This document shows positions 42,677-52,118 of a stretch of 56,382 nucleotides of DNA, in pieces (within the stretch, counting starts at the first letter, position 1; every line of letters begins with the position of its first letter). The notes beneath the pieces were generated by a model. It worked only from the letters and a program-made list of their open reading frames with translations. It searched no databases and had not been told where the DNA came from. The position numbers and the translations under genes were made by a program. This DNA is from Thalassotalea sp. (GTDB taxonomy: Bacteria > Pseudomonadota > Gammaproteobacteria > Enterobacterales > Alteromonadaceae): NCBI GenBank assembly GCA_029237915.1, contig JAQWHD010000048.1, positions 1 through 56,382 of the forward strand, read 5' to 3'.

Positions 42677-42709
42677 AAAGGTCTGAACTTATGTTCGGAC
42701 CTTTTTTTT
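42677..42709 (+). terminator. terminator after the glutaredoxin gene
   Basis: AAAGGTCTGAAC and GTTCGGACCTTTTTTTT form a hairpin (one G-U) with a long T run. Confidence 0.9.
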
Positions 42710-42780
42710 GAAATTTTTTTGATCTCAACAGTGTCTATTAATGTATGTTAGTTAGATAAAAGACAATATCAAGGCTAAAT

Positions 42781-43785
42781 ATGTTGATAAAAACAAAGCG
42801 TAGCAGTGAATTAAGTGAAAATGATGTAACCGATGAAAAGGTTTATAAAGAACGCCGTAAACTCCTTAAAGGTTTAGGGTTCGCTGGCGCATCATCATTA
42901 TTAGTCGGCTCTGGTCTATCCTTAAATAGCTTTGCCGATGAAGACAATAGCTCATTTAAAACCACGTCATTAGAGTTTGCTAAAACTAATGCTAAGCAAG
43001 TTACAGATAAGCTCACCCCTGAAGCAAAGGTTATCAGCCATAATAACTTCTATGAATTTGGCGCTAAAAAAGACCAACCTATCGAATATGCAAAGAATTT
43101 TAAAGTAGACCCTTGGCAATTAAAAATTAGCGGTGAAGTAGATAAGCCATTTACTCTTGATTATGACCAGCTATATACCTTATTTGATTTAGAAGAACGT
43201 ATTTATCGACTGCGCTGTGTGGAAGCGTGGTCTATGGTTATCCCTTGGTTAGGTTTTCGCTTAGCAGATTTAATTAAAAAAGCTCAACCAAATAGTAATG
43301 CTAAGTATGTAAAGTTTAAAACCTTATATGATCCAGACCAAATGCCTGGACAATCGAATCGCTATTTAGGTGGTGGAATTCATTATCCATATGTTGAAGG
43401 CTTACGTTTAGATGAGGCGATGAATGATTTATCATTTTTATCGGTAGGCTTATATGGCAAAACCCTACCACCGCAAAATGGCGCACCAATTCGTTTAGTT
43501 ACGCCATGGAAATATGGTTTTAAAAGTATTAAATCCATTGTTGAAATTGAATTAGTTACCCGCAAGCCAAAAACAACTTGGAATAAGTTAGCGCCAAATG
43601 AATATGGCTTCTATGCCAACGTTAATCCTGAAGTTGATCACCCGCGATGGTCACAAGCTAGTGAAAGAAGGATCACCAGTGGCGGATTGTTTGCTCGTAA
43701 TCGAATTGAAACACAAATGTTTAATGGATATGGGGATGACGTTGCTCACTTATACAAAGACATGAATTTAAAACGAAACTATTAA
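42781..43785 (+). CDS. msrP: Protein-methionine-sulfoxide reductase catalytic subunit MsrP
   Basis: A 334-residue periplasmic molybdenum enzyme. The N-terminus carries a Tat-like signal ([20 protein letters not shown]). The molybdopterin Cys lies in [19 protein letters not shown], and the MP-x-Q block (DQMPGQ) and [10 protein letters not shown] are typical of YedY. With the membrane cytochrome MsrQ it repairs oxidised methionines in envelope proteins. The gene ends one base before msrQ begins. Confidence 0.94.
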   Translation: MLIKTKRSSELSENDVTDEKVYKERRKLLKGLGFAGASSLLVGSGLSLNSFADEDNSSFKTTSLEFAKTNAKQVTDKLTPEAKVISHNNFYEFGAKKDQPIEYAKNFKVDPWQLKISGEVDKPFTLDYDQLYTLFDLEERIYRLRCVEAWSMVIPWLGFRLADLIKKAQPNSNAKYVKFKTLYDPDQMPGQSNRYLGGGIHYPYVEGLRLDEAMNDLSFLSVGLYGKTLPPQNGAPIRLVTPWKYGFKSIKSIVEIELVTRKPKTTWNKLAPNEYGFYANVNPEVDHPRWSQASERRITSGGLFARNRIETQMFNGYGDDVAHLYKDMNLKRNY

Positions 43786-43786
43786 T

Positions 43787-44389
43787 ATGGATTGGGTTAA
43801 AGAAAAACGAGTGATATTGCTTAAAACAATAATCCATTTATGCTCATTTTTACCAGCGTGCTACTTTTATTATCTCGCTATTATCGATGAACTCGGTAGT
43901 GATCCTGTTGAATCCATCATCCACTTTACCGGCATTAGCGCGTTAAATTTATTATTAGTTACACTACTTATATCACCACTAGCGAAAACCTTTAAGCACG
44001 CCTGGTTACTCCAAGTCCGACGTTTGCTTGGCTTATACGCTTTTTTTTATGCGTGTTTACATCTGCTTAATTTTTTATTTTTTGAACTACAGTTTGATTT
44101 TACCCTGTTTATTGATGAAGTTATTGAAAGACCTTATATAACCGTTGGTATGTTAGCATTTGTTATAATTACCACGCTTGCGGTTACCTCTTTTAATTTC
44201 TTAAGACGCAAAATGGGTAAAAGTTGGCAAGTTCTTCATAACTACAATTATGCCCTTGTCAGTCTAGTGTGTATCCACTTTTTTTGGTCGGTCAAATCTG
44301 AAATCATTGAACCGAGTATTTATTTTATTATGCTGTTTATTTTACTTTATCAGCGTAAAGATAAATTCAAACGTTGGCTTAAACGCTAA
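43787..44389 (+). CDS. msrQ: Heme-binding membrane subunit MsrQ
   Basis: A 200-residue protein with five or six membrane helices and conserved His residues (IIHLCSFLPACYFYY, IHFTGISAL, ACLHLLNFLFF, QVLHNYNYALVSLVCIHFFW), which fit heme b ligands. It passes electrons from the quinone pool or flavin reductase to MsrP. It follows msrP with one intervening base. Its length and layout fit the YedZ/MsrQ family. Confidence 0.92.
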   Translation: MDWVKEKRVILLKTIIHLCSFLPACYFYYLAIIDELGSDPVESIIHFTGISALNLLLVTLLISPLAKTFKHAWLLQVRRLLGLYAFFYACLHLLNFLFFELQFDFTLFIDEVIERPYITVGMLAFVIITTLAVTSFNFLRRKMGKSWQVLHNYNYALVSLVCIHFFWSVKSEIIEPSIYFIMLFILLYQRKDKFKRWLKR

Positions 44390-44434
44390 CGTGGGTTACA
44401 TTGCCAATATTACTTATTAAAACAACTCATTCTC

Positions 44435-45307
44435 ATGACAGATAATGTTCCCAGCAATAGCCAAACTAGCGCTCAAGAATTTCATATTGACGTAAAAGAC
44501 AGTAACGACTCTGTAGTTGATTTACTTTCTATTGCATCGTGTTTATCGAAACAAGAAGTTAAACAGGTAATGCAAAAGGGGTGTGTTTGGCTCGAGCGCG
44601 GCGCATCCACTCAGCGTCTACGTAGAGCTAAAAAAACTCTTAAGCTGGGGGATATTCTACACATGTATTATAACCCTGATGTGTTAGATCAAACTGTTGA
44701 TGATGCTATTTTAATTGATGATCAAAACTCTTACAGTATTTGGTACAAACCTTACGGCATGTTATGCCAAGGTTCAAAATGGAGCGACCATACCACCATT
44801 TATCGCTTCGTTCATACTCACTTAGAACCACAACGTTCAGCATTTATTGTTCATCGCCTTGATAGGGCTACCTCAGGTTTAATTGTATTAGCCCATAGCA
44901 AAGCTGCCGTGCGTGAACTAACCAAAGCATTTGAGCATAGAAATACCGCGAAAACCTATCAAGCCATTGTGCACGGCGACTATAGTAATTGTACTCAACC
45001 ACAAACAATCACCACTGAAATTGATGGAAAAGCGGCGATTAGCCATGTGACTTGCTTAGATTATGATGAGCAAATAGATCGCACTTTACTCGAGGTAGCA
45101 ATAGAAACTGGTCGTAAGCATCAAATCAGAAAACATTTAGCGAGTATAGGTTTGCCTATTGTAGGTGATAGATTACACGGCGAAGAAGAGCTTCGAGGCA
45201 CAGGTAAAGATCTTCAGCTTTGCGCTGTATATTTAAAAATTCCTTGCCCAAACAGTCAACAAGACAAGGAATATAATTTACCTGATGAGTATAAACTCAA
45301 GCTCTAA
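44435..45307 (+). CDS. RluA-family pseudouridine synthase
   Basis: A 290-residue enzyme. The N-terminal 75 residues look like an S4-type RNA-binding domain (LLSIASCLSKQEVKQVMQKG, then RLRRAKKTLKLGD). The catalytic block is VHRLDRATSGLIVLAHSKAA with the nucleophile Asp; ETGRKHQIRKHLASIGLPIV is the second RluA signature. The target RNA and position cannot be told; it differs from the other Rlu protein in the window (10102-10791). It is convergent with methionine gamma-lyase. Confidence 0.87.
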   Translation: MTDNVPSNSQTSAQEFHIDVKDSNDSVVDLLSIASCLSKQEVKQVMQKGCVWLERGASTQRLRRAKKTLKLGDILHMYYNPDVLDQTVDDAILIDDQNSYSIWYKPYGMLCQGSKWSDHTTIYRFVHTHLEPQRSAFIVHRLDRATSGLIVLAHSKAAVRELTKAFEHRNTAKTYQAIVHGDYSNCTQPQTITTEIDGKAAISHVTCLDYDEQIDRTLLEVAIETGRKHQIRKHLASIGLPIVGDRLHGEEELRGTGKDLQLCAVYLKIPCPNSQQDKEYNLPDEYKLKL

Positions 45308-45337
45308 TAACAATGACTTGTGCCTGTCTATTTGTTA

Positions 45338-46555
45338 CTAACTAAAATTAACTACATTCTCATGATTAGTATTGGTTAACATGTTAAACGAGTTATCTAA
45401 ATCATTAATAATATCTTCTGGGTTTTCTAATCCCACAGATATACGAATTAAACTATCACTGATCCCGGCATCTAATCTTTCTTCTTGGCTGTAAGGAGAG
45501 TGAGTCATTGAAGCAGGGTGTTGAATCAATGACTCTGCATCCCCCAGACTAACCGCGATTGAAAACAACTGCATTTGGTCAATAAACTTAGCACCGTCTG
45601 CTAAATCACCGACAATCTCAAAAGCTATCACACCACCTGCACCAGTCATTTGACTGCCAATAAACTTATTACCGCTATGACTTTTCAATCCTGGGTAGTA
45701 AACGGATTTTACCATAGCGTGTGCTTCTAAAAATTCAGCCACTTGTTGTGCACTTTTACAATGCCTTTCCATGCGAATAGGTAAGGTCTTTAAACCACGA
45801 AGAATTAACCAAGCGTCATGTGGACTAATGGTTGCACCTATATCTTTTAACACGGTTAGCTTAATGTGCTGGATCATTTCAGCAGTGCCACAAACAATGC
45901 CTGCAACCACATCACCATGGCCATTTAAGTATTTTGTTGCACTGTGAACAACAATATCAATACCAAATTCAGTAGGGCGTTGCAGTATAGGAGTTAGAAA
46001 GGTGTTGTCGACGATGGAAATAATATTATGCTGCTTGGCAATATCTGCAATCATGGCAATATCTAATACCACTAAATTTGGGTTTATTGGTGTTTCTAAA
46101 AACATCACCTTAGTATTAGGTTTAATTGCGTTTATAATTTCTTGTTGGTTATTCATATCAACGAAGCTCACTTCAATACCAAAGCGAGTTAATTGGTGAG
46201 CCATCAATGCATAACTGCATCCGTACACTGCTTTTGAAGAAATTAAATGATCGCCTGCACTTAAGTTTGCTAATAACGCGGCTGACACTGCCCCCATTCC
46301 CGTTGCTGTTGCGGCCGCATCTTCCATGCCTTCTAGTGCTGCCACACGTAACTCAAATTGACGTGTTGTTGGATTACCTAACCTAGTATATATGTATCCT
46401 TCTTTGTCACCAGAAAACCTGTCAGAGCCTTGCTGAGCATTATCAAAGATAAATGTAGATGTTTGATATAAAGGTGTAGCAAGAGAGCCAAACTGTTCAT
46501 CGTTAATACGACCTGCATGGATTGCTTGGCTATCTATGTGCATTGTTTTTTTCAT
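45338..46555 (-). CDS. megL: Methionine gamma-lyase (Cys/Met metabolism PLP enzyme)
   Basis: A 405-residue PLP enzyme of the cystathionine gamma-lyase family. The Schiff-base Lys lies in VVHSATKYLNGHGDVVAGIV. Features favouring methionine gamma-lyase are the Cys of KAVYGCSYALM (equivalent to Cys116 of the Pseudomonas enzyme), SLGDAESLIQHPASMTHSPY, and close overall resemblance. It would split methionine into methanethiol, ammonia and 2-oxobutyrate. It is divergent from tyrR, and three TyrR-like boxes lie in the shared 250-base region. Cystathionine gamma-lyase is the alternative. Confidence 0.85.
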   Translation of the reverse strand: MKKTMHIDSQAIHAGRINDEQFGSLATPLYQTSTFIFDNAQQGSDRFSGDKEGYIYTRLGNPTTRQFELRVAALEGMEDAAATATGMGAVSAALLANLSAGDHLISSKAVYGCSYALMAHQLTRFGIEVSFVDMNNQQEIINAIKPNTKVMFLETPINPNLVVLDIAMIADIAKQHNIISIVDNTFLTPILQRPTEFGIDIVVHSATKYLNGHGDVVAGIVCGTAEMIQHIKLTVLKDIGATISPHDAWLILRGLKTLPIRMERHCKSAQQVAEFLEAHAMVKSVYYPGLKSHSGNKFIGSQMTGAGGVIAFEIVGDLADGAKFIDQMQLFSIAVSLGDAESLIQHPASMTHSPYSQEERLDAGISDSLIRISVGLENPEDIINDLDNSFNMLTNTNHENVVNFS

Positions 46556-46672
46556 TTTCCTGAAATCCTAAATAATTGGTAATATTTATATTTATATTTA
46601 TGTTCTAGCAATAATCTAGCCATTGTTTTTATTTTTTCAAATCAAAGGGTTAGCTTTGTAAGTTGAAGTGTT

Positions 46673-46690
46673 TGTAATTTAATTATTACA
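46673..46690. promoter_or_regulatory. TyrR-box-like palindrome 1
   Basis: TGTAAT-TTAATT-ATTACA. It matches the TyrR box plan TGTAAA-N6-TTTACA with a symmetrical change at the inner position. Confidence 0.65.
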
Positions 46691-46751
46691 GCTCGGCTTG
46701 TAAGTTTGTTGAAATATAGCTAATACGCCTATTTAACAAGGCTTTAATACT

Positions 46752-46769
46752 TGTAATAAAAAAATTACG
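46752..46769. promoter_or_regulatory. TyrR-box-like palindrome 2
   Basis: TGTAAT-AAAAAA-ATTACG, one mismatch from perfect symmetry, 38 bases before tyrR. Confidence 0.65.
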
Positions 46770-46770
46770 T

Positions 46771-46788
46771 TGTAATATTAATGTTACA
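46771..46788. promoter_or_regulatory. TyrR-box-like palindrome 3
   Basis: TGTAAT-ATTAAT-GTTACA, starting 19 bases after the start of box 2, so the pair may be bound side by side. Confidence 0.65.
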
Positions 46789-46806
46789 TAGTTAAAGGCA
46801 CTGTTT

Positions 46807-48327
46807 ATGCGTATTGAAATAGCATCATTAGATAGAGTGGGGATTACTCAAGAAATTTTAGCCATTTTTGCTGAAAATAATTGGGATTTACAGGCTATGG
46901 AAGTTAGCCAATATCATACTTATATACAGTTAAAAGATAGTCATATTAAATTCTCTGTCATAGCGAAAGAATTAAACCAAGTCTCAGGGGTAGAGGCATT
47001 TAAACAAATTGAGCTGTTACCCGGTGAACGTAAGTCACAACAGTTACAAGTGTTACTCGCAAAAATTCCTGAGCCTATCATAGATATAGATAAAAATGGT
47101 CTGATCTTAGTAGTCAATAAATCTGCCGCAGATGCTTTAAACCTCGATGACCAGGATTTGATTGGACGACCATTACATAGTTTTATCGAACAACGATTAA
47201 GGATCCACTCCAGTGGTCAGTCGGTCACCCAAGAGGTAACTTTTGCTGGCGCCCAATACTTTGCCGATATTACCCCTGTGAAAAATGAGCAAGCCATTAA
47301 TGGTGCCGTTATTGTTTTACGTAGCTTAAAGACTGTTGGCCGACACCTTTCTCAATTACAACGCGGTCACTTTAATAGCTTCGATGCCATCATCGGCGAG
47401 TCAAAAGACATTATCGCTGTAAAAGAGCAAACAAGGCGATTTGCAAATTTAGATTTACCGGTATTAATTACCGGTGAAACTGGTACTGGCAAAGAACTAC
47501 TCGCTAAGGCATTACACAATAATGGCAGCCGCTCCAACAAACCATTTTTAGCAATTAATTGCGCAGCATTGCCTGAACATTTACTTGAGTCCGAATTATT
47601 TGGTTATGCCCCCGGCGCTTTCACCGGCGCACAAAGTTCAGGTAAGCCAGGTTTATTCGAACTTGCCGATGGTGGCAGTATATTTTTAGATGAAATTGCA
47701 GAAATACCTCTGTATTTACAAGCAAAGCTACTAAGGTTTTTAGAAGATTTTACTATACGCCGAGTTGGCGGTATCAAAGATAGAAAGGTTGATGTGCGTA
47801 TCATCAGCGCTACTCATCAAAAGTTATTAAGCAATGTTAGCGATAAAATCTTTCGAGAAGACTTATACTATCGCTTGAATGTATTAAACCTACATTTACC
47901 TGCGTTGCATCAACGCGGTGATGATATTAACCTCTTGGTACAACACTTTTTAACGAATGCTGCTAAACAACTTAATAATGACAATATGTCTATTTCATCT
48001 GATGCTATGCATAAAATCAAAGGCTATCATTGGCCCGGAAATATAAGGCAACTGCAAAACACCTTATTTCGTCTCGTAGCCTTATCTGAAACTGAGCAAA
48101 TTCAGCCAGAGGATATAATCTTTGAGGACAGCGACAGTAAATTACATCTGCCAATTAATGGCTTTGACCATGTAGAAAACTGGCAACAGGCACAGCAAAA
48201 TTTTGAATATGAATTACTCACTGCACTTTATCCTCTGTATCCATCAACGAGGAAGTTAGCAGACAGGTTGCAAGTATCTCACAACAAAATAGCGATGAAG
48301 CTAAGACAAAACAACATCATCAAGTAA
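46807..48327 (+). CDS. tyrR: TyrR/PhhR-type transcriptional regulator
   Basis: A 506-residue regulator: ACT domain (about 1-70), PAS domain (about 78-175), AAA+ ATPase (about 193-430; Walker A GETGTGKE 223-230, Walker B GGSIFLDEIAE) and a C-terminal HTH (TRKLADRLQVSHNKIAMKL). This is the TyrR architecture. The AAA+ loop keeps an intact GAFTGA (270-275), which E. coli TyrR lacks, so this protein could act with sigma-54 like typical enhancer-binding proteins. Three TyrR-like boxes lie upstream. It starts an apparent operon with a ThDP enzyme (19 bases later) and a FAH-family gene. Confidence 0.93.
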   Translation: MRIEIASLDRVGITQEILAIFAENNWDLQAMEVSQYHTYIQLKDSHIKFSVIAKELNQVSGVEAFKQIELLPGERKSQQLQVLLAKIPEPIIDIDKNGLILVVNKSAADALNLDDQDLIGRPLHSFIEQRLRIHSSGQSVTQEVTFAGAQYFADITPVKNEQAINGAVIVLRSLKTVGRHLSQLQRGHFNSFDAIIGESKDIIAVKEQTRRFANLDLPVLITGETGTGKELLAKALHNNGSRSNKPFLAINCAALPEHLLESELFGYAPGAFTGAQSSGKPGLFELADGGSIFLDEIAEIPLYLQAKLLRFLEDFTIRRVGGIKDRKVDVRIISATHQKLLSNVSDKIFREDLYYRLNVLNLHLPALHQRGDDINLLVQHFLTNAAKQLNNDNMSISSDAMHKIKGYHWPGNIRQLQNTLFRLVALSETEQIQPEDIIFEDSDSKLHLPINGFDHVENWQQAQQNFEYELLTALYPLYPSTRKLADRLQVSHNKIAMKLRQNNIIK

Positions 48328-48346
48328 ATTCGACTTTATCGATACT

Positions 48347-50014
48347 ATGAATACTAAAACAGAATATGAGCCATATTATATGAAGCAAAGAAAAACCGTT
48401 GCACAGCAAGTTATTGAAGCGCTAAAAGATTTAGGTGTTAAGTATGTATTTGGTGTGCCAAGTGGTGGCTGGATTGATTATATGGAAGCGATACGGGTAA
48501 CCGCTGATATTGAATTTATATTAACCAGTCATGAAGGTGGCGCTGCTTTTATGGCTGAAACAACGGGTCGGTTAAGCGGTGTTCCTGGTGTTTGTTTTGG
48601 CACCTTTGGCCCCGGGGCAACTAATTTGACCACAGGTGTCGGCTGCGCTTATTTAGACAGGTCACCTATGATTGTCCTTACCGATGAAATGCCGGAGAAT
48701 AAGCGTGCACGAAATGTGCAAATGAATATTGATCATCAAGCACTATTCGCACCAATAACTAAACATAGCACTCGTTTAGAAGTAGGTAAGGTTCAGCAGA
48801 TCATTTTTGATGCTGCGCAAATTGCACTTTCAGGATCTCAAGGACCGGTACATATTGGTTTACCTCAAGGTATGAGTGATAAAGTCAGTAATGAGCCTAA
48901 ATTATCACCACCGCCAAGTTTAAATCAAAAACTTGCATCAACTGGAACAATCACTCAAGCCAAGGCTTTATTCGCTAACTCAGACACCCCTGTTATCGTC
49001 TTAGGTCTGCGTGCCAAGTTACTAAAGCAAAGCCTTATCAATGAAGTGTTAAACTTTGCTGAAAACTTAAATATACCTATAGTGATAACGCCAATGGCGA
49101 AAGGGATAATGAATGAAGACCATCCTTGTTATGCCGGAGTATTATTTCATGCGCTAAGTAATATCGTAGGCGAAACACATCAGCAAGCTGATCTGGTCTT
49201 AGCGATTGGTTACGATGAAGTAGAATTTAATTTTGAAGAGTGGATGCCAAAAGTAGCATTAGTCAGTATCGATATTGACAAGACAGATATAGACACTGGC
49301 GAATACAATTTAGCTTGTGATGTTATTGGCGAGATAAATTACTCCGTAACGCAATTGTTATCAGTTAACTGCGATAACAAGCGTTGGGATTTATGTGAGG
49401 TGCAAGCTAGAACTTTAGCCATGTTTAAACAATTACAACCTGAGCATAAAAACTTTGGCCCTTGTGCCGCGTTAGATATATTAAGAAAAACACTTCCGGA
49501 GAATGGCATTATGACCAGTGATGTTGGTGCTCACTTACATCTCATAGGTCAAAAATGGCGTACGCCGGCTGTTAATTTACAATTAATGACTAATGGTTGG
49601 TCATCGATGGGCTATGCGATACCATCAGCAATTGCGGCAAAATTAAACTTTCCAGAAACGCCTGTTTGTGCGGTAATTGGTGATGGTGGTTTCTTAATGA
49701 CCGTAGGGGAGATAGTTGTTGCGGTACGTGAGCAATTAAATATTGTATTTGTTTTGTTCACCGATAACGACCTTGCATTGATACGTATTAAGCAAGAGAA
49801 AAAATCTAAGCCTATTTACGGCACACAAATCAGAGCTGAGGGGACAATAGGCTGTGATAGTCTATTTGGAGCTAAAGTTATCACGGCATATGATAAAAAT
49901 GAGTTTGAATTGGCTCTAGAGCAAGCATTTGCCACTAATGGCCCTGTCGTTGTAGAAGCGGTATTAGATGCAACAGAATATGACTCACTAGTATTAAAGG
50001 CAGATAAACCTTAA
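48347..50014 (+). CDS. Thiamine-diphosphate enzyme, acetolactate-synthase-like
   Basis: A 555-residue ThDP enzyme. The N-terminal pyrimidine-binding domain has the catalytic Glu in LTSHEGGAAFMAETTGRLSG, and the C-terminal ThDP/Mg site is VIGDGGFLMTVGE plus TDNDLALIRIKQEKK. It resembles acetolactate synthase large subunits but has no small subunit nearby, and 2-oxoacid decarboxylases share the fold. Being 19 bases after tyrR and opposite methionine gamma-lyase, it may act on an aromatic or short-chain 2-oxoacid. The start is ATG 48347; ATG 48380 (MKQRKTVAQQV) is an alternative. Confidence 0.8.
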   Translation: MNTKTEYEPYYMKQRKTVAQQVIEALKDLGVKYVFGVPSGGWIDYMEAIRVTADIEFILTSHEGGAAFMAETTGRLSGVPGVCFGTFGPGATNLTTGVGCAYLDRSPMIVLTDEMPENKRARNVQMNIDHQALFAPITKHSTRLEVGKVQQIIFDAAQIALSGSQGPVHIGLPQGMSDKVSNEPKLSPPPSLNQKLASTGTITQAKALFANSDTPVIVLGLRAKLLKQSLINEVLNFAENLNIPIVITPMAKGIMNEDHPCYAGVLFHALSNIVGETHQQADLVLAIGYDEVEFNFEEWMPKVALVSIDIDKTDIDTGEYNLACDVIGEINYSVTQLLSVNCDNKRWDLCEVQARTLAMFKQLQPEHKNFGPCAALDILRKTLPENGIMTSDVGAHLHLIGQKWRTPAVNLQLMTNGWSSMGYAIPSAIAAKLNFPETPVCAVIGDGGFLMTVGEIVVAVREQLNIVFVLFTDNDLALIRIKQEKKSKPIYGTQIRAEGTIGCDSLFGAKVITAYDKNEFELALEQAFATNGPVVVEAVLDATEYDSLVLKADKP

Positions 50015-50073
50015 CATATTAATTAACTTCAACTGATTAAGCTCTATTGATCTCACCTTAAGAATAAATATAG

Positions 50074-50688
50074 ATGATAAAAACAGTTAACCTTGATAAG
50101 CGAACATTTACACCGAGCAAAGTGGTATGTATAGGGCGAAATTATGTCGAGCATATTGCCGAGTTGGGCAATGAAATTCCCGATGAGATGGTGGTCTTTA
50201 ATAAACCTAATTCGGCAGTATCAAGCCAGTTACAGGCTTTTCATCAAGAGCAATTGCACTATGAAGGTGAGCTGTGTTTTCTAGTTGAAAATGGCCAGTT
50301 TGCTGCTGTCGGTTTTGGTCTTGATTTAACTAAACGAGGTTTACAGTCAAAATTGAAAGCAAAAGGGTTGCCATGGGAGCGAGCTAAAGCATTTAATGGC
50401 GCCGCTGTGCTAACTGACTTTGTTGCAATTGACGCTATTACTGACTCACTAACACTTGAGCTTTATATTAATGATAAATTAATTCAGTCAGGTGGTGTTG
50501 AGTTGATGATGTACAAACCAGATGACATTCTTACCGAACTAAACACATTTACTGACTTAGTTGACGGTGATGTGGTGATGACAGGTACGCCAAAAGGAGT
50601 AGGTGTTGTTAATTTAGGTGATGTATTTTTAGCTAAAGTACTCCAGGATAATAAAGTGTTATTAAGCCATCAATGGACAGCTCAATAG
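50074..50688 (+). CDS. Fumarylacetoacetate hydrolase (FAH) family protein
   Basis: A 204-residue protein of the FAH superfamily. Visible are VVCIGRNYVEHIAELGN, VVFNKPNSAV, the metal-ligand region QLHYEGELCFLV (Glu pair), and GDVVMTGTPKGVGVVNLGD. Members hydrolyse or isomerise acylpyruvates, often in aromatic degradation. It is short compared with true fumarylacetoacetase and resembles single-domain acylpyruvase-like members. It is 59 bases after the ThDP gene, which suggests a catabolic operon under TyrR; the reaction is unknown. Confidence 0.8.
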   Translation: MIKTVNLDKRTFTPSKVVCIGRNYVEHIAELGNEIPDEMVVFNKPNSAVSSQLQAFHQEQLHYEGELCFLVENGQFAAVGFGLDLTKRGLQSKLKAKGLPWERAKAFNGAAVLTDFVAIDAITDSLTLELYINDKLIQSGGVELMMYKPDDILTELNTFTDLVDGDVVMTGTPKGVGVVNLGDVFLAKVLQDNKVLLSHQWTAQ

Positions 50689-50718
50689 CTTTGACAAGTT
50701 CATCGGTGGATACAGTAG

Positions 50719-51054
50719 TTAACCGCCAATAAATTTAACTTTAAAACCGTTTTTTTCTAAAACGGTTTTAATCACATCGCGTTTATCACCTTGGACCTCA
50801 ATGATCTCGCCAACAACAGTGCCGCCAGTGCCACAAGTCTGTTTTAACTTCTTAGCCAGATCCTTTAATGCTTTTGCATCTAAGCCTAAGCCGGTAATGG
50901 TGACGACGCCTTTACCTTTACGACCTTTAGTTTCTCTACGTACATGAGCAAAACCATCTGTCGGCGTGATTATTTCAGCTGGCTTTTCTTCTTTTACTCT
51001 GCCGCCATCGGTTGAGTAAACGAGGTTTGATAATTGATCTTGTAGTGATGACAT
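50719..51054 (-). CDS. yciH: SUI1/YciH-family translation factor
   Basis: A 111-residue SUI1-domain protein matching E. coli YciH: an N-terminal YSTDGGRV, then RETKGRKGKGVVTITGLGLD and KLKQTCGTGGTVVGEIIEVQ. It is related to eukaryotic initiation factor 1 and can affect start-site fidelity. It is convergent with the FAH gene and lies downstream of etfA on the same strand, separated by a terminator and a palindromic element. Confidence 0.92.
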   Translation of the reverse strand: MSSLQDQLSNLVYSTDGGRVKEEKPAEIITPTDGFAHVRRETKGRKGKGVVTITGLGLDAKALKDLAKKLKQTCGTGGTVVGEIIEVQGDKRDVIKTVLEKNGFKVKFIGG

Positions 51055-51071
51055 ACTAATTCCTTAATTAA

Positions 51072-51136
51072 TATCAAGGTGTCAGACACCTTGATACTTG
51101 CTGTTGATATATAATATCAAGAACTCTGACACCTTG
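51072..51136. repeat. palindromic TCAAG/CTTGA element with a partner copy
   Basis: Arms of 12 bases (TATCAAGGTGTC and GACACCTTGATA, 51072-51096) are perfect around one A. A second, partial unit follows at 51116-51136 (ATCAAGAACTCTGACACCTTGA). Its ends and central GTCAGA resemble the elements at 1153-1182 and 39355-39384. It lies just upstream of yciH. Confidence 0.7.
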
Positions 51137-51141
51137 AAAAC

Positions 51142-51169
51142 AAAAAAACCAGTCCGAAGACTGGTTTTT
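51142..51169 (-). terminator. etfBA terminator
   Basis: On the - strand, CCAGTC-TTCG-GACTGG has a UUCG tetraloop and is followed by seven T, 22 bases after the etfA stop. Confidence 0.9.
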
Positions 51170-51191
51170 GGTATTTACAACCTGCTAGTTA

Positions 51192-52118
51192 TTATAACGT
51201 TTTTTCTAACTCAGGAAGTGCGTCAAATAAATCAGCAACTAAACCGTAGTCAGCAACTTGGAAGATAGGCGCTTCAGGATCTTTGTTGATTGCAACAATA
51301 ACCTTAGAGTCTTTCATACCAGCTAAATGTTGAATAGCACCTGAGATACCTACAGCAATGTATAAGTCAGGGGCAACGATTTTACCTGTTTGGCCAACTT
51401 GCATGTCATTTGGTACGAAACCAGCATCAACAGCGGCACGTGAAGCACCAATTGCAGCACCAAGTTTGTCAGCAATACCGTCAAGAAGTTGGAAGTTCTC
51501 ACCGTTTTGCATACCACGACCACCAGAGATAACTACGCTTGCAGCACCTAAGTCAGGACGCTCTGAAACTGTAAGTTCAGCGCCAACGAAGCTTGAAGTA
51601 CCCGCGTCAGTTACATTGCTTAGGGCAACTACTTCAGCAGAGCCGTTTGTTTCAACAGCATCAAAACCAGTCGCACGAACAGTAATTACTTTAGTTGCAT
51701 CTAAAGATTGTACTGTAGCGATTGCGTTACCTGCGTAGATTGGGCGAACGAAAGTGTCAGCGCTTTCTACTGCAATGATTTCTGAAATTTGTGCAACATC
51801 TAGTAAAGCGGCAACGCGAGGCATAAAGTTTTTACCTGTTGTTGTTGCAGAAGCTAAGATGTGAGTGTAATCACCAGCAAGTTCAGTGACTAGTAAACCC
51901 ATGTTTTCAGCAAGTTGATTTTCAAAGGCTGCATTATCTGCAACTAAAACTTTACTTACACCAGCAGCTTTAGCCGCTTCATCAGCAACAGCTGCACAGT
52001 TTGCACCAGCAACTAAAATATGAATATCACCACCAATTGCGGCAGCTGCGGCAACGGTTTTTAATGTATCGGCCTTAAGGCTCGCATTGTCATGTTCTGC
52101 AATTACTAAAATAGACAT
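51192..52118 (-). CDS. etfA: Electron transfer flavoprotein alpha subunit
   Basis: A 308-residue ETF alpha. The C-terminal FAD domain is clear: [37 protein letters not shown] and [19 protein letters not shown], then [17 protein letters not shown]. With ETF beta it collects electrons from acyl-CoA and other dehydrogenases. The ATG overlaps the etfB stop codon by one base (TAATG), so translation is coupled. Confidence 0.96.
   Translation of the reverse strand: MSILVIAEHDNASLKADTLKTVAAAAAIGGDIHILVAGANCAAVADEAAKAAGVSKVLVADNAAFENQLAENMGLLVTELAGDYTHILASATTTGKNFMPRVAALLDVAQISEIIAVESADTFVRPIYAGNAIATVQSLDATKVITVRATGFDAVETNGSAEVVALSNVTDAGTSSFVGAELTVSERPDLGAASVVISGGRGMQNGENFQLLDGIADKLGAAIGASRAAVDAGFVPNDMQVGQTGKIVAPDLYIAVGISGAIQHLAGMKDSKVIVAINKDPEAPIFQVADYGLVADLFDALPELEKTL

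Noticed and set aside
51358-51738. 126-codon + strand frame inside etfA
   Set aside because: Antisense shadow; etfA is certain and its codon bias explains the open frame.
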